A DNA stretch of 64,000 nt, taken from Microglena sp. YARC (Eukaryota; Chlorophyta; Chlorophyceae; Chlamydomonadales; Chlamydomonadaceae). The notes under the pieces are model-generated. The model made no database searches. It had not been told where the DNA came from and was given only the letters and a program-made list of their open reading frames with translations. Position numbers and translations under genes: made by a program. This document shows positions 1 through 10,562 of this stretch, piece after piece (the first letter of the stretch is position 1; each line of letters starts with the position of its first letter). The stretch is taken from NCBI GenBank assembly GCA_022414725.1, contig CM039464.1, positions 35,599,079-35,663,078 on the forward strand, given 5' to 3'.

Positions 1-278
1 TCATTAGATTCTTCCTCTTTCTCTGGGCTATCTGCAAGGGTGGGCGCAGACATGAGAGGGACAGCAAGGGGAGGCGAAGCACGATCAAGCTCCTTAAGGA
101 GTAAGCAGGACCGCTCAGGCTTGGTGTCATCTGCGTCATCATCAGATTCGTTGCCTTGATTAGCTAGATCTCTAGCTAGATGTCCAAAAGACACTCGCAG
201 CCTGTATGGTTCAACAATAACGGGTTTCCCGAGTGTGGGAGGGGTTCGAATCCCACTGAACCAGGTCGGGTGTGGAAT
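1..278 (-). CDS. Open reading frame cut by the window edge (unknown)
   Basis: On the minus strand a frame stays open from just after a TAG at 281-279 to the window edge. It encodes an acidic, serine- and proline-rich stretch containing ESDDDADDTKPERS and a Lys-Glu-rich end. No ATG lies near its 5' side, and part of it (VEPYRLRVS) falls inside a repeat that recurs at 386-467, so it may be an internal exon or chance coding across a repeat. I do not recognise the family. Confidence 0.25.
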   Translation of the reverse strand, partial: MPHPTWFSGIRTPPTLGKPVIVEPYRLRVSFGHLARDLANQGNESDDDADDTKPERSCLLLKELDRASPPLAVPLMSAPTLADSPEKEEESN

Positions 279-385
279 CTAGGCGAGTACTAAGTCTTGG
301 GCGTGGAACCGAATGAAAGAATGGAAGCCCACTAACTCTCGACCGCTGGGTAATCATCTAATCTCACACTCGAGAAATGCGTTAT

Positions 386-467
386 TGTTGAACCATACAG
401 GCTGCGAGTGTCTTCTGGACATCTAGCTAGATGTCCAGAAGACACTCGCAGCCTGTATGGTTCAACA
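386..467. repeat. Perfect palindrome with a third copy of the arm nearby
   Basis: Two 41-bp arms meet at a centre between 426 and 427 (core ATCTAGCTAGAT). The same arm sequence occurs again in direct orientation at about 173-222 with one mismatch (CCAAAAGAC against CCAGAAGAC). The three copies form an inverted/direct repeat set around 207-263, which itself can fold (7-bp outer stem TGGTTCA/TGAACCA). A small foldback element is the simplest reading. Confidence 0.7.
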
Positions 468-1190
468 CTTACCTCTCGAATGCAGACAGATTGCCTCCTA
501 TCTGCTTCGTACCACACCAACCCTCATGCGGTTCGTCTCCCCCTCCTCCCGCAGGCACTCCCCCTCTGCGTATCAAAATCAAAGCCGCCAGCTTGTTGCC
601 CTCTCTAATAGACAAGATGGGTGCAGGGATGATACACGGTTTTAATTACGCGTACGCGTGCAGTTTCGCACGATGCTTTGGTCCGCGTACGGTTTTGTGC
701 GGTTTTGCTACGACTATATCTCAGCAGGGTGCGATGTAAGGCAGCTGAATCTGAAAGCATCAGCAACTATCTAAGATTCCAAGCGCCAGCCTGGCAGCGA
801 AATTAGGCTCGAGCCTTGGGACTTGGGCGAAGCCAAGGTGTTTTCATTGGCAGTAGAGGCTTACCATGCAGCAAAGCAAATTCAGCTGGACATGGGGGGG
901 GGGGTGTCTAGCCCAGGAAGGAGGGTAGCCTGGCCCAGGAGGGAGGGGGGCCTAGTCCAGGTGACCAATAGATAACGTATGCATCGTACGCGTAAAACTT
1001 TTGCAGGAAATGTATGCGCGTACGGACAGAAGGTGCATACGGCCAGTATCCGTGAATAGCGTAGCTTTGAGCGGTGCGAGTGGGAGGGTACGCCTTATCT
1101 GGCGCTGTTCTCTTTCGAGAGCCCCACACACCACCACCACCGCGTACTGCCAGCCTGTGTCATGCGACCAATTGCCCTACCCATTGTTCA
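468..1190. other. Stretch without a recognisable gene
   Basis: Only short overlapping open frames are present, none with a recognisable motif. Notable are alternating GTACGCGT-type runs at 645-700 and G-rich blocks at 893-950. Nothing functional can be supported. Confidence 0.4.
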
Positions 1191-1194
1191 GTTT

Positions 1195-1501
1195 GAGTTA
1201 TGTGTAGATCACTTCCTATTTAACAGGCATGGAAACAAGGACCTAATAACCCTCGTCATATGATAACAGCACGGTCCTGACAGTACTATGTCAGCTTACT
1301 GTTGACTGCGTCATCGGTTCTTCTGACACGCGCTGTCTAACCTGTACCCTGATCAGGTTCCAGGCTACCGCCCCCCTTTCCTCCGCTGGTGTCCCTTTAT
1401 GGTTCCACTATCTTTTGTAATATTTATTCTCGTCTCCGCATTTATAGATTGGCGTGCTGCACACACTAAGTCCACTCTCCGGAGTGTTATCCAAGCTAAT
1501 A
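1195..1501 (+). repeat. Probable 5' LTR of copia-1
   Basis: The right boundary at 1501 is set by alignment to copia-2: both read CCGGAGTG, then a GCT(A/G)ATA end, then GGTTA and the same leader up to the gag ATG. Blocks such as CTGTACCCTG and CCCTTTATGG are shared. The left boundary is a guess from the 324-bp LTR length of copia-2. Confidence 0.5.
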
Positions 1502-1538
1502 GGTTATACGGTCCCTCATTTACTACCACTGCTTTGCG

Positions 1539-3229
1539 ATGCAACTTCCGCGAGGGCCTCCCGCTAATTTTGAGAAACTCCACGACAAGAATGGAGAATC
1601 TTGGACGCGCGGGATGCGCAGTGTCATTATCAGCAATGGCTGCGACCGTGTCCTTCCTAAGGAGGACCCGGGTCCTCTTGATGATTGGCTAGACGTCTGT
1701 GCACCAGCTGCCTCTGCTAGCGGTCATGAGAGTCCTTCCGCCATCGTGGAAGTAACCCCCCCCAATCAATCCTCCACCTTTACGGCTCCTTCTGCTACTG
1801 TCCGACGTCTCTCTCCTGAGATTGAGGACGTTCTGATGCGACTCTGCTGTGCTTCCACTCAGATTATCCAGTACGCAAGGGCGCCTCCTCCTCCTGATGC
1901 CCGTTTTGACTACGACTATCAAGAACTTGCTCGTCATCGCCGTGCAGATGGCTATGCTGATGACTCTGATGATGGTGATGAAGATCTGCAGAGTGCTATG
2001 AGTGGTGACTTCGGTGGAGTCACTCCTTCCACTGCTACTCGAGTGTTCAATTCTACCGTCTCTCCTGTGTATGAGCCTCTGTCGGCACCTGCTCTTGCGC
2101 CTTCCCCGGAGTTTAAGCCTGATCCAGTCTCTGCGCCTCTGCTTGCGCCCCTTCCACCTGTCCACCCGGAGGTGGCCAGGCCGTCTTTGATGCAGAAGTC
2201 TGCGTCTTTCACCTTGCCTCCGGACCGAGGTCTGTCTGGCTACAATACTCGTGCTCGAGAGGCTTCTGCTGCTGCTGCTGGCCGCGCATCCTTTGCTGGC
2301 CCTTCGCAGGAGCCCCCTCCACCCCCGCCTCCGCCTGTGGAGCAGCCCCCTGCTCCTGGCCCTCCGCCATATGTGCCTCCTTCGCTGTCATGCGACTCCT
2401 GGGAGCATCTGCTCGATGGCGGACATCCTCGGCGTCTATCCCTGCAGGAATGCCGTCTTATCCGCCAAGCTCAACATGCTGGGGAATCCTTGGACCGCAC
2501 TCTGTACGGTAGGCTGGATATGTAGATGCCCTAGTCAAGGTGTATAGGGACTTTGCTTCACCTCGGGATATCTTTTTGCATATCCGGAGGCAGCAGTCCG
2601 ATGCCCTTGCCTCGCGTGTCCCTCTCTTGCTGAAGGAGTATCATGCTTCGGTCATGGGCACTCATGAGCACGTTGACGCTTTCTTTCGTCGGGTTCGCGG
2701 TATGTGCACTGACCTGCGCAGTGCTGGGTTTCCGCAGACTCAGCGTCACGCCATGGGCATTATAGTTCAAGGTGCGAGTCTGCCCCGGTTCGAAACGCTG
2801 CGGATTAAGTATGGTATCCTGATATACAACCAGCAACCTGTTGAGTACTGGTCCTGTCTAGAGGAATATAGGCAGCTAGATATTCTTAACATAGCGCTCC
2901 CTCAGTCGGATTCCAGGCATCCTGGTTGGTCCCGGACCGCTCCTCAGTTTCCTGCTAATGCTGCATTTCAGCGGCGGCAGAAGACTGGTGGTGGTTCTGG
3001 GTCGAACAAGAGGCGCCTGGAATGCACCTGGGGACCATGCCCCCACAAGGATGGTCACTCGGAGGACCGTTGCTGGACGAAGTTCCCTGCCCTGCGAAGG
3101 GTCCCTGGTCGTGCAGAACCAACGCTTCCTTCACCGTTGCCTGCTAACCTGGCCCTTCCAGGTCACCTTACTCCAAAGCAATTGTCTTCCTTGCAGGCTC
3201 AAATTGATGGGTTTGCTATGCAGAAGTAG
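1539..3229 (+). pseudogene. gag: copia-1 gag (capsid/nucleocapsid), internally deleted
   Basis: Gag would form the retrotransposon particle and bind its RNA. The frame from the ATG at 1539 carries a proline-rich middle and ends at a TAG (2523-2525). A second frame to 3229 supplies the C-terminal half, with a zinc-knuckle-like C-x4-C-x5-H-x4-C near 3021-3072. In copia-2 the residues corresponding to the junction (YGR.DM) are followed by about 160 residues missing here, so a deletion of roughly 0.5 kb at about 2522 caused both the loss and the stop. The final stop at 3227-3229 is an amber in frame with the following pol. Confidence 0.8.
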
Positions 3230-6200
3230 CAGGTAAGCCCTGTCCTATTCTCCTGCACCTCTAGGTTCTCAAATGTGTGTAGTCCGAGCCTGTCTGAGGG
3301 TGTCTGGCATGTGGATTCTGGAGCTGGAATGTCCATCACAGGTGATAGATCTTTGTTCACTGTGTTTGATGTTCCACTGAATCTGCCATCAGTTCGATTT
3401 GGTGATGGTGTGGTTCAACGGGCAGTAGGTAAGGGATCCATTGAGTTATGTAGTGATTGGTTACCAACACCAATCATTCTAACTAATGTTCTCTACATAC
3501 CTCACTGTCCGGTGAACCTCCTGTCAGTAAATGCTGTGGCTCATTCTCTCCACTGCAAGATTTCTTTTGATAGTATTAGTTGCACTGCCACTCAGGGATC
3601 TTCTATTCTCTGGTCCTTCCCTGCCTCCGGTGATGGTGTTTACAAGTTTGCATGTAGGCCTTGTTACACCACCAGTGGCTGTTCGTTTGGTGCTGACAAT
3701 TACCCAGCTTTTGCACTTGATGTTGATGAGGACGGTGGAGTTGTTATCCCTACCACTCCTGAATGGCTGTGGCATAGGCGGCTGGGTCACCCCGGCTATG
3801 ATGCCATGCACAGACTTGTCAAGAAGGGTATGGTTAAGAACTTACCCCTCTCACTCAACCAGGTCCAAAAACTGGCTAAGATCCCTTGTGATGCTTGTCA
3901 AAAGGCTAAGGGCAAACGTCTCCCTTTTCCTAAAGCAAGCACTACTCCGATCAATGCACCTCTCCAACGCCTTCACTTGGACATCATGGGGCCAGTTCAT
4001 ATTAGAGGTCTGCGTGGGGAGTTTTATATTCTGTGCCTCACAGACCAACACTCTGGCTAAGCTGAAGTGTTGTGCTTGAGGACCAGGGATGAAGCTCCCT
4101 TAGCAGTTCAGACTATCATCCTCAGATGGATGAATCAGCTGCACGGGTTTGCCTTTAAGTGCCTGAGGTCTGACAGGGCTAAGGAGTTTATAGTAAAGTG
4201 GTTTGAGGATTGGCTGATATCGGTTGGGGCAGTGCATGAGTTATCTTTGGCATACACTGCACAGCAGAATGCAACTGTGGAGAGGTACAATGGGGTCTTC
4301 CAGTCTATAGCTAGGAGCATCTACCTGGAGTCTAAGCTAACTAAGTCTTTCTGGCCCTATGCCTTCCTAGCTGCGTGTTACCTTCGTAATCGCTTGCCCA
4401 ATCAGGGAGATAAGACTCCTCATGAGCTTTTCTTTGGGGTTCAGCCTGATGTGTCGATGTTGCGCGTGTTCGGATGCCCTTGCTACGTTACGTTAGTCAA
4501 TGGGAAGAAGCGCAAAAAGCTGGACGAAAGGGCGTTATCTGGTAGACTGGTTGGGTATTCCCTCGTGAGTAAGGGTTATTTTGTTTGGGTTCCTAAGTTG
4601 CGCCAGGTAGTAGAGAGTCGTGATGTACTCTTCTATGAGCAGTTTGATCATAACTGTATTCCTGGGCTATCTCCCTATGACGGGTCGCCGTATGTCTCTC
4701 GCATCCCTGCCGCTATCAACGGACATATGCCTGTGCCTACGGTTAATTCCCTTGACCCTTTGCTAACCCCAATTGTCGACCGCTGCCCTGATCATGGGAT
4801 GACCTTGCGTCCCAGGTCAGGGGCTGATGGTGCTGTATTGTGTGTGAAGGCACTGGGCGGGCGAGATTCTGCAGTTCTTTCAGACAAAATCTTAGCCGAA
4901 TCGCAGGGGGTCGCCAGGCCCTCCTCTGCGCCACATTTCGTCGGTGAAGATTTAGGATTACGACAGCCTTCGATCATAGTGGTACCTGGATCAGGTCCAT
5001 TGACTAATAGTCGCCAACCTCCGACCACCTCGGATGGCTCGCGGGTGTCGTTCATTCAGACGCCTCCTGTCGTCCCTGGTGGATTACTCGGGTCAAGCCC
5101 ATGTGATGATGTAGCCGTTGCCGATAGTGCAAGTGATGATCTGGAACACTGGTCGGGTTCCGATACTGCGTATGGCTGGGGTGTTCCGGTCGACCCAGGC
5201 TTCGTTGATATAGAGGCAAATAAGGCCGGCCCTGTTCAACCAGGCAGTAGTTCTGCACTGGGGGCTATACTACCGGTTACTGCTGATACTGCTGATATCC
5301 CCGCTGCTCATGTACAAGTACACTGCTTGTACGTGGGAGCATACATTTCCACTTCCACTGAACTGACCTTCAAAGCTGCCATGCTTCCCACCAACCCTGA
5401 CAGGGATCAATGGCTCCTTGCTATGAAGGATGAGATGGCGTCCCTACATGCCATGGCACTTGGGCGCTCACTCCACTGCTTCCTAAACAGAGGGTCCTGT
5501 CTGGCAGGTGGTTATTTGTGAAGAAGGTTGGGGTTGATGGTTCTATTCGCTTCAAGGCACGTTTTGTGGTTCGTGGTTTTCTGCAGCGTCCTGGGTTGGA
5601 TTTTCATGATGTATATGCCCCCGTTTCTTCTAAAGCAGGTCTGAGGGTGCTCCTGGCTGCCATCACTCATAGGAAGATGTTTGTTCGGCAGCTGGATATC
5701 AAGACTGCATTTCTGAATGCTCCCCTTGAACCTGGTCTGGACCTGTACTGCCACCAGCCTGAGGGCTTTAAGGTACTTGGTCCTAACGGTGTTCCCCTTG
5801 TGTGCAAGCTGATCAAGTCCCTTTATGGTTTGAAACAGGCGCCCAGGGCTTGGAGTATGGATGTCAAGCGGGTTTTGGTTGCACATGGATTTATTATGTG
5901 CAAGGCGGAACCTGCTCTGTATTTTAGGAGGGATTCTAATGGTGGGTGGAGCTATGTCCTAACCTATGTTGATGATTTTATCTGTGCTTTTAGTGAGCTG
6001 GATAGGTATGTTTTGCTGATCAAGGCTATGGAGAAAGCTGGCTGGGAGGTCAAAGAGATGGGTGTGCCGGTTCAGTTCCTCTCCTTGGACATGGCTTGTA
6101 CACTTGACTCTGACGGCAGGTGTGTTCAGATCAACCTCTCCCAGCACTCCTACATTGTTGATCTGGTGGAGCACTTTGGTCTGACTGCTGCTGCCAAGCC

Positions 6201-6411
6201 CAGGTTTGGTGCCCCCATGGACAAGTCCACCGTCACTGACCCACCTGGAGAACCCCTGTCCTCTAATAGCCAGTACCTCTCTCTTGTTGGTGCTTTGCTA
6301 TACCTGGCTACTTGCACCAGGCCTGATATTGCCTTTGCTGTGAGCTACCTGTCCAGGTTTTCTGCTCACCCTACCGTCCCCCTGTGTGGGGCAGCCAAGC
6401 GTTTGCTTTTG
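3230..6411 (+). pseudogene. pol: copia-1 pol (protease, integrase, reverse transcriptase), broken
   Basis: Domains in order: aspartic protease (HVDSGAG), GAG-pre-integrase HHCC region (HRRLGHPG ... CDACQKAK), DDE integrase (LHLDIMG, RSDRAKEF, NATVERYN), and reverse transcriptase with YVDD near 5965-5985. The reading frame is continuous with gag across the amber at 3227. A TAA at 4058-4060 replaces a Tyr codon kept in copia-2. A single-base loss near 5455 shifts the frame before the reverse transcriptase. The frame ends at LLLYT where the MITE begins, leaving no RNase H. It cannot encode a full polyprotein. Confidence 0.88.
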
Positions 6412-6739
6412 TACACGGTGTGATGGAACGGTGCGATAAACGTCCCGGACAAAACCACGGGGTGATAAATACGAGAACGGGGTGATAAACTGGGTCAAGA
6501 TAGCATTATGTAATTAATCCAAATATAAACAAAAAATATCGTATCTATGGATAAAAATAGAATTACATTAATCCGCGGATTAATGTAATTCTATTTTTAT
6601 CCATAGATACGATATTTTTTGTTTATATTTGGATTAATTACATAATGCTATCTTGACCCAGTTTATCACCCCGTTCTCGTATTTATCACCCCGTGGTTTT
6701 GTCCGGGACGTTTATCGCACCGTTCCATCACACCGTGTA
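6412..6739. mobile_element. Perfect foldback MITE with TA duplication
   Basis: A perfect inverted repeat is centred between 6575 and 6576 (CCGCGG core). Each arm is 162 bp, from CACGGTGTGATGG at 6414 to its complement ending at 6737, and TA dinucleotides at 6412-6413 and 6738-6739 look like a target-site duplication. There is no internal coding sequence. TA targeting suggests mobilisation by a Tc1/mariner/IS630-type transposase, although its ends do not match those of the Fanzor transposon at 57.7 kb. Confidence 0.85.
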
Positions 6740-7407
6740 ATTTGGCCAAAATTTCTAAAATGTCATCTCACCGCGTCGGGTGTCGAGCAAGGTGTGATAC
6801 CGACTCGTATCTAACACAAATCCGATGTACATCTAACAAAATCTAATTCTGATCTATCCTAAAACTGTCTGTACGGGGGCGAATTCTGGTTTGTTAGCGC
6901 GCATTGAATGAGTCGCAGTTCGACAGAGAGAGATTCGAGTTTGTAATGCGTAATATGTACAGACTTTGTGTGGTTAACACTCGTTTTTCGAGTCTCACTC
7001 GGACCACTTGTATTCGATTGATTGAAGCCGCGCATTGTGTCGCGGTTTTCGCAACCTCATTCACTATGGTCCGGTCATCCAAAGAAACCGCATGATCTCA
7101 AGCAGGCTTCTGCTTGACAGCAATATTGTTTTCTGGATGGGGATGCGGGCACCGCGTAGCGGGTGCAGAGGGATCGAGCTGCTGACTCACTGAATGATCC
7201 CATGTGGCACGATCAGCCAAGCAACAACCCAGCTGCGACTTGGTTGTTCCGTCAAAAAGACACTCCCATTTTTGTCACAGGGACAAGGAGTGGTTACAAT
7301 AGATCAATCAATAGATCTCGATCTCGATCTCAATCTCAATCAATAGATCTCAATCTCAATTAATAGATTTAATTTCAAATATATACACACTTTCATTCAT
7401 TCATTAA
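6740..7407. other. Intergenic with one hairpin module and AT-rich leader
   Basis: No convincing gene. A copy of the dispersed two-hairpin repeat lies at 7098-7190. Short iterations of AATCTC/GATCTC at 7315-7365 precede the ATG of the next gene, and the last 50 bp are AT-rich, plausible as promoter. Confidence 0.45.
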
Positions 7408-7908
7408 ATGCCACGAGTGGCAAAACTACCTCAAGCGAAAAAAGAAACGAAGAGTCGAGCTGATGTCGTTTGCTACACAGGTCCCCGTCCGAGCGGAAAG
7501 AAGGACGACTCTTACACGTCCGAAGACTTCGTCGCGTTTATGAAGATTGAGGCCTCTGACAAAAAAGAACGGACGCTTGATGAATGGATCGAGTGGGCAG
7601 GCGCGAGTCGCATGAAAGCATCGAGTTGCAGAAAAGTAACAAAATGCAACGATAAAGTACCGCCTGCGCGTAAGGTCGTTGAGAAAACTTCAAAGCCCCT
7701 CGAATCTTGTATCAAGAGCAAATGTATTAGTCGTTATGAACTCATGGCGAAGTTTACTAAGAATGACAAAACCGCCATGAGCTCGTTCGATAAACACGCA
7801 CTTTCCGCGGAGTGCGGTGCCGTTAATTGCTCGAAGGAAGGTGTGAAATATGGCAAGGCGACCAAAGCATCTGACGCAATATCGAAGCGATGCGAAAGAA
7901 TCCGCTAA
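7408..7908 (+). CDS. Lysine-rich hypothetical protein, 166 aa
   Basis: An intact frame of 166 codons begins at the ATG after an AT-rich leader. The product is basic and rich in Lys, Ser and Cys, with no signal peptide or membrane segment. I do not recognise it. The last 22 codons (from GVKYGKATKA to RCERIR) reappear at about 50847-50910, fused behind a T5orf172 fragment, so this 3' end is a mobile or duplicated piece. The start is the first ATG and has no in-frame competitor. Confidence 0.5.
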   Translation: MPRVAKLPQAKKETKSRADVVCYTGPRPSGKKDDSYTSEDFVAFMKIEASDKKERTLDEWIEWAGASRMKASSCRKVTKCNDKVPPARKVVEKTSKPLESCIKSKCISRYELMAKFTKNDKTAMSSFDKHALSAECGAVNCSKEGVKYGKATKASDAISKRCERIR

Positions 7909-7912
7909 GCGA

Positions 7913-8240
7913 AGGCGATTTTACTACTTCTGCTTGGACACTCTTTTTGGTTTTATGAAGGGGGAATCGCTGGAATTCCTGTCTCGAATGACTTCTGCGA
8001 TGAAGACTTCTTCTTTCTTCGACTTACACGAAACTTGAAAAATGTGAATCTTTTGAAAATGTGAATTCCTGTCCTTTTTCATTAAGGATTACTTTTGAAA
8101 AGTCCCGAGTTCTGTACCCGGTGCTTTGGCATTCAAAAACGTAGTAAATGTTCTTTAATGGCCCGTTACAAGATTGTGAAAATAATTTCATTTATTCTGT
8201 GTAGTATTCAAATACAAAAAAGTATCGCGTATTAGTATAT
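7913..8240 (+). repeat. Segmental duplication, copy 1 (partner at 10563-10870)
   Basis: About 300 bp after the lysine-rich gene matches 10563-10870 with small indels, sharing blocks such as GAATTCCTGTC, GAAGACTTCTTTCTTCGAC and CATTCAAAAACGTAG. Both copies are followed by CACGGTGGCTTGCG and a 95-110 bp array, so the duplicated unit probably included the array. No conserved reading frame is seen. Confidence 0.75.
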
Positions 8241-8269
8241 TATTATTTAAAAAAAAACAAAAGGGCAGC

Positions 8270-8585
8270 TCAAGCAGGCTTCTGCTTGACAACTATTTAT
8301 GGATTATTAAAGAGGAACCGCGGGACCCACGGAGTGGGGCAGTGGAATTGAGCTTCTGACTCGCAACGTGATCAGATGGGGTGCCACAGGGGCTCAAAAT
8401 AATGAAGGGGCTCTGAAGACAGGCGTGTCTTAAGCAGGCTTCTGCTTGACAACACTATGGGGAATTCTGAAGGGGGGACGCGGGTCCGCGGAGCGGGACA
8501 GTGGAATTGAGCTTCTGACTCGCAACGTGATCAGATGGGGTGCCACAGGGGCTGAAAGTAATAAAGGGACTCTGAAGAAAGACGT
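8270..8585 (+). repeat. Two tandem copies of the two-hairpin module
   Basis: Each copy has an 8-bp-stem hairpin (TCAAGCAG-GCTT-CTGCTTGA), a spacer, a GC-rich hairpin around CGCGGGTCCGCGGAGCGGG, then GTGGAATTGAGCTTCTGACTC and a tail with GATCAGATGGGGTGCC and GACTCTGAAGA. Copies start at 8270 and about 8432. The module recurs about ten times in the window, mostly between genes. Confidence 0.75.
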
Positions 8586-8800
8586 TGTACTCAGTTAGAC
8601 GTGCCCCCCGAGTCATTGCGGGACAGTCCAAACATCCATCCTATCTCAGCGATCTGATCTTGAACTTGTACATCACCATAGTAGTTCACTGACTTGGTCT
8701 GTTCGGGATGGATTGAACTCAATATCCGAATGTCCATTTACATTAAAGAGTACTTTATGTACACACATGACACGGTGGCTTGCGGCGGCGGCTGTGGAAA

Positions 8801-8813
8801 AACGAGTGTAAAC
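8801..8813 (+). promoter_or_regulatory. ACGAGTGTAAAC motif
   Basis: One of six exact occurrences of ACGAGTGTAAAC in the window (also 9682, 12904 minus, 20819 minus, 21833 minus and 29065). Here it follows a shared lead-in (CACGGTGGCTTGCGGCGG). The repetition suggests a binding site or promoter part. The function is inferred. Confidence 0.35.
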
Positions 8814-8874
8814 GGAGGGGGGAACATGTGAGACATTCTCCGGGAAAAAAATTCTGCAGTATTTATTTTTTGTT

Positions 8875-9650
8875 GAAATAATTGTTGTTCCCAAGATGGA
8901 GAGTCTTTTCAGAGGTGTTCATGTGAACACGTTTAAAATAGGGATTGATTGATGATTCTTATTTTTGTTGAAATAATTGTTGTTCCAGAGATGGAGAGTC
9001 TTTTCAGAGGTGTTCATGTGAACACGTTTAAAAATAGGGATTGATTGATGATTCTTATTTTTTGTTGAAATAATTGTTGTTCCAGAGATGGAGAGTCTTT
9101 TCAGAGGTGTTCATGTGAACACGTTTAAAATAGGGATTGATTGATGATTCTTATTTTTGTTGAAATAATTGTTGTTCCAGAGATGGAGAGTCTTTTCAGA
9201 GGTGTTCATGTGAACACGTTTAAAATAGGGATTGATTGATGATTCTTATTTTTTGTTGAAATAATTGTTGTTCCAGAGATGGAGAGTCTTTTCAGAGGTG
9301 TTCATGTGAACACGTTTAAAATAGGGATTGATTGATGATTCTTATTTTTTGTTGAAATAATTGTTGTTCCAGAGATGGAGAGTCTTTTCAGAGGTGTTCA
9401 TGTGAATACGTTTAAAATAGGGATTGATTGATGATTCTTATTTTTGTTGAAATAATTGTTGTTCCAGAGATGGAGAGTCTTTTCAGAGGTGTTCATGTGA
9501 ACACGTTTAAAATAGGGATTGATTGATGATTCTTATTTTTTGTTGAAATAATTGTTGTTCCAGAGATGGAGAGTCTTTTCAGAGGTGTTCATGTGAACAC
9601 GTTTAAAATAGGGATTGATTGATGATTCTTATTTTTTGTTTCGGTCCAGA
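8875..9650 (+). repeat. Tandem array, 8 copies of a ~95-bp unit
   Basis: Eight near-identical units each contain GATGGAGAGTCTTTTCAGAG, the dyad TGTTCA-TG-TGAACA, then CGTTTAAAATAGGGATTGA and TTTTTGTTGAAATAATTG. Related arrays lie at 11035-11560, 22225-22500, 40350-41030 and 56655-57290, with a single unit near 54720. The array ends just upstream of the exonuclease gene. Confidence 0.9.
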
Positions 9651-9696
9651 GGTTTTTTACTATTCCGCTGACTGTAGAAAAACGAGTGTAAACAAA

Positions 9697-10389
9697 ATGG
9701 ATCCCTGCAACTTACATTACAGCTTACAGATGTCCCACTCCAGGTACATTTCCATTGATGTTGAAGCTTGTGCCACCGGGCGAGGTCACAACGATCGCTC
9801 TCCATGCCAAGTAGCGGTTGTTGACGATGACGGGACGCTTCTGCTCAACGAGGTCATTTGTGTGCATGACATTTACGATCCGATGACTTCCCTGACAGGT
9901 GTTACGCGCGAGCAGATTCTTGCTGGCAAGCCTTTCGATGAGGTCCGGGAATCAGTCATTCAGATTCTGTGCCCGTCGCACAAGCATCATAGTTGGCTGC
10001 CGCCCCAGGGCGATGTAAAATGGATGCAGCTGGAAGAAGGTATTCACTTTGCATCCATTGTCGATTTGTCTGACCTGCTCAAGGCATGGAACGATCGTTA
10101 CAAGAATTACAACTTTTTTTTCCCTCCGAAAGATGGCGTATGGTCTTCTTGGTACGACGATTCAAGATGCGGCCCATTCTCCTGTGATTGACGCCCAGAT
10201 TTCACTTGAAATCTACAGGAAGCATGCATCAGATCCTGTTCGGATGAAATCTGCCATCAAGAAGCTGAGTAGGATGACCTTTAAAAGGGAGTTCCCTGAA
10301 GATATGGGGAAGACGGTGATTGTTGGCGATATCTGCTCGTACAAATTCAACCCCAAGAAATGTTTTTTGCGCCAGCCAACTTTTGCCTA
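9697..10389 (+). pseudogene. DEDDh 3'-5' exonuclease, frameshifted
   Basis: The product would remove nucleotides from 3' ends of DNA or RNA. The first frame (ATG at 9697, chosen because the upstream ATG at 9619 lies in the repeat array) shows motif I YISIDVEA with the D-x-E pair. A second frame holds motif III HSPVIDAQ with the expected His and Asp. The frames switch at a T8 tract near 10112-10119, so one base was lost or gained there, either a real mutation or a homopolymer sequencing error. ACGAGTGTAAAC sits only a few bases before the ATG. RNase T/REX-like families are the nearest match; the substrate cannot be told. Confidence 0.65.
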
Positions 10390-10474
10390 GATTCTCCTGT
10401 ATTCACTATCAGTATTGGGCTGATCACTTAACCGCATTCACTGTGGCCCGGTCCTCAAAAGAAACAGTATGGTC

Positions 10475-10556
10475 TCAAGCAGGCTTCTGCTTGACAACAC
10501 TATGGGAATTCTGAAGGGGGGTCGCGGACCCCGCGTAGCAGAGCAGTGGAATTCAG
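10475..10556 (+). repeat. Two-hairpin module
   Basis: The hairpin AAGCAGGCTTCTGCTT, a short spacer, then GGTCGCGGACCCCGCG and GTGGAATTCAG. It lies about 85 bp after the exonuclease frame, in the position of a 3' end signal. It shares its upstream lead-in (CCGGTC.TCAAAAGAAAC) with the copy at 7098. Confidence 0.6.
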
Positions 10557-10562
10557 ATGCTG

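Larger units (their letters stand above)
1195..6411 (+). mobile_element. Ty1/copia retrotransposon copia-1, decayed and 3'-truncated
   Basis: The order LTR-like leader, gag, protease, integrase, reverse transcriptase identifies a Ty1/copia (Pseudoviridae) element. It is clearly homologous to the complete element at 43244-50156 but divergent at nearly every third base, so it is an older insertion of the same family. Compared with that copy it has lost about 0.5 kb inside gag, carries a nonsense codon in integrase and a frameshift before reverse transcriptase, and stops within the start of the RNase H region where a foldback MITE lies. RNase H, polypurine tract and 3' LTR are absent from the window. 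The exact left end is uncertain. Confidence 0.9.

Noticed and set aside
3228..3275. Possible mini-intron at the copia-1 gag/pol border (CAG-GTAAGC ... CACCTCTAG)
   Set aside because: The copia-2 equivalent lacks the acceptor AG, the interval would be under 50 bp, and the frame is open through it in both copies, so amber readthrough is simpler.
8875..9650. CRISPR-like array
   Set aside because: Units are contiguous near-identical tandem repeats without unique spacers, in a eukaryote-type context.
10100..10130. Intron in the exonuclease gene instead of a frameshift
   Set aside because: The two frames overlap at a T8 tract and no GT...AG pair gives a better join.
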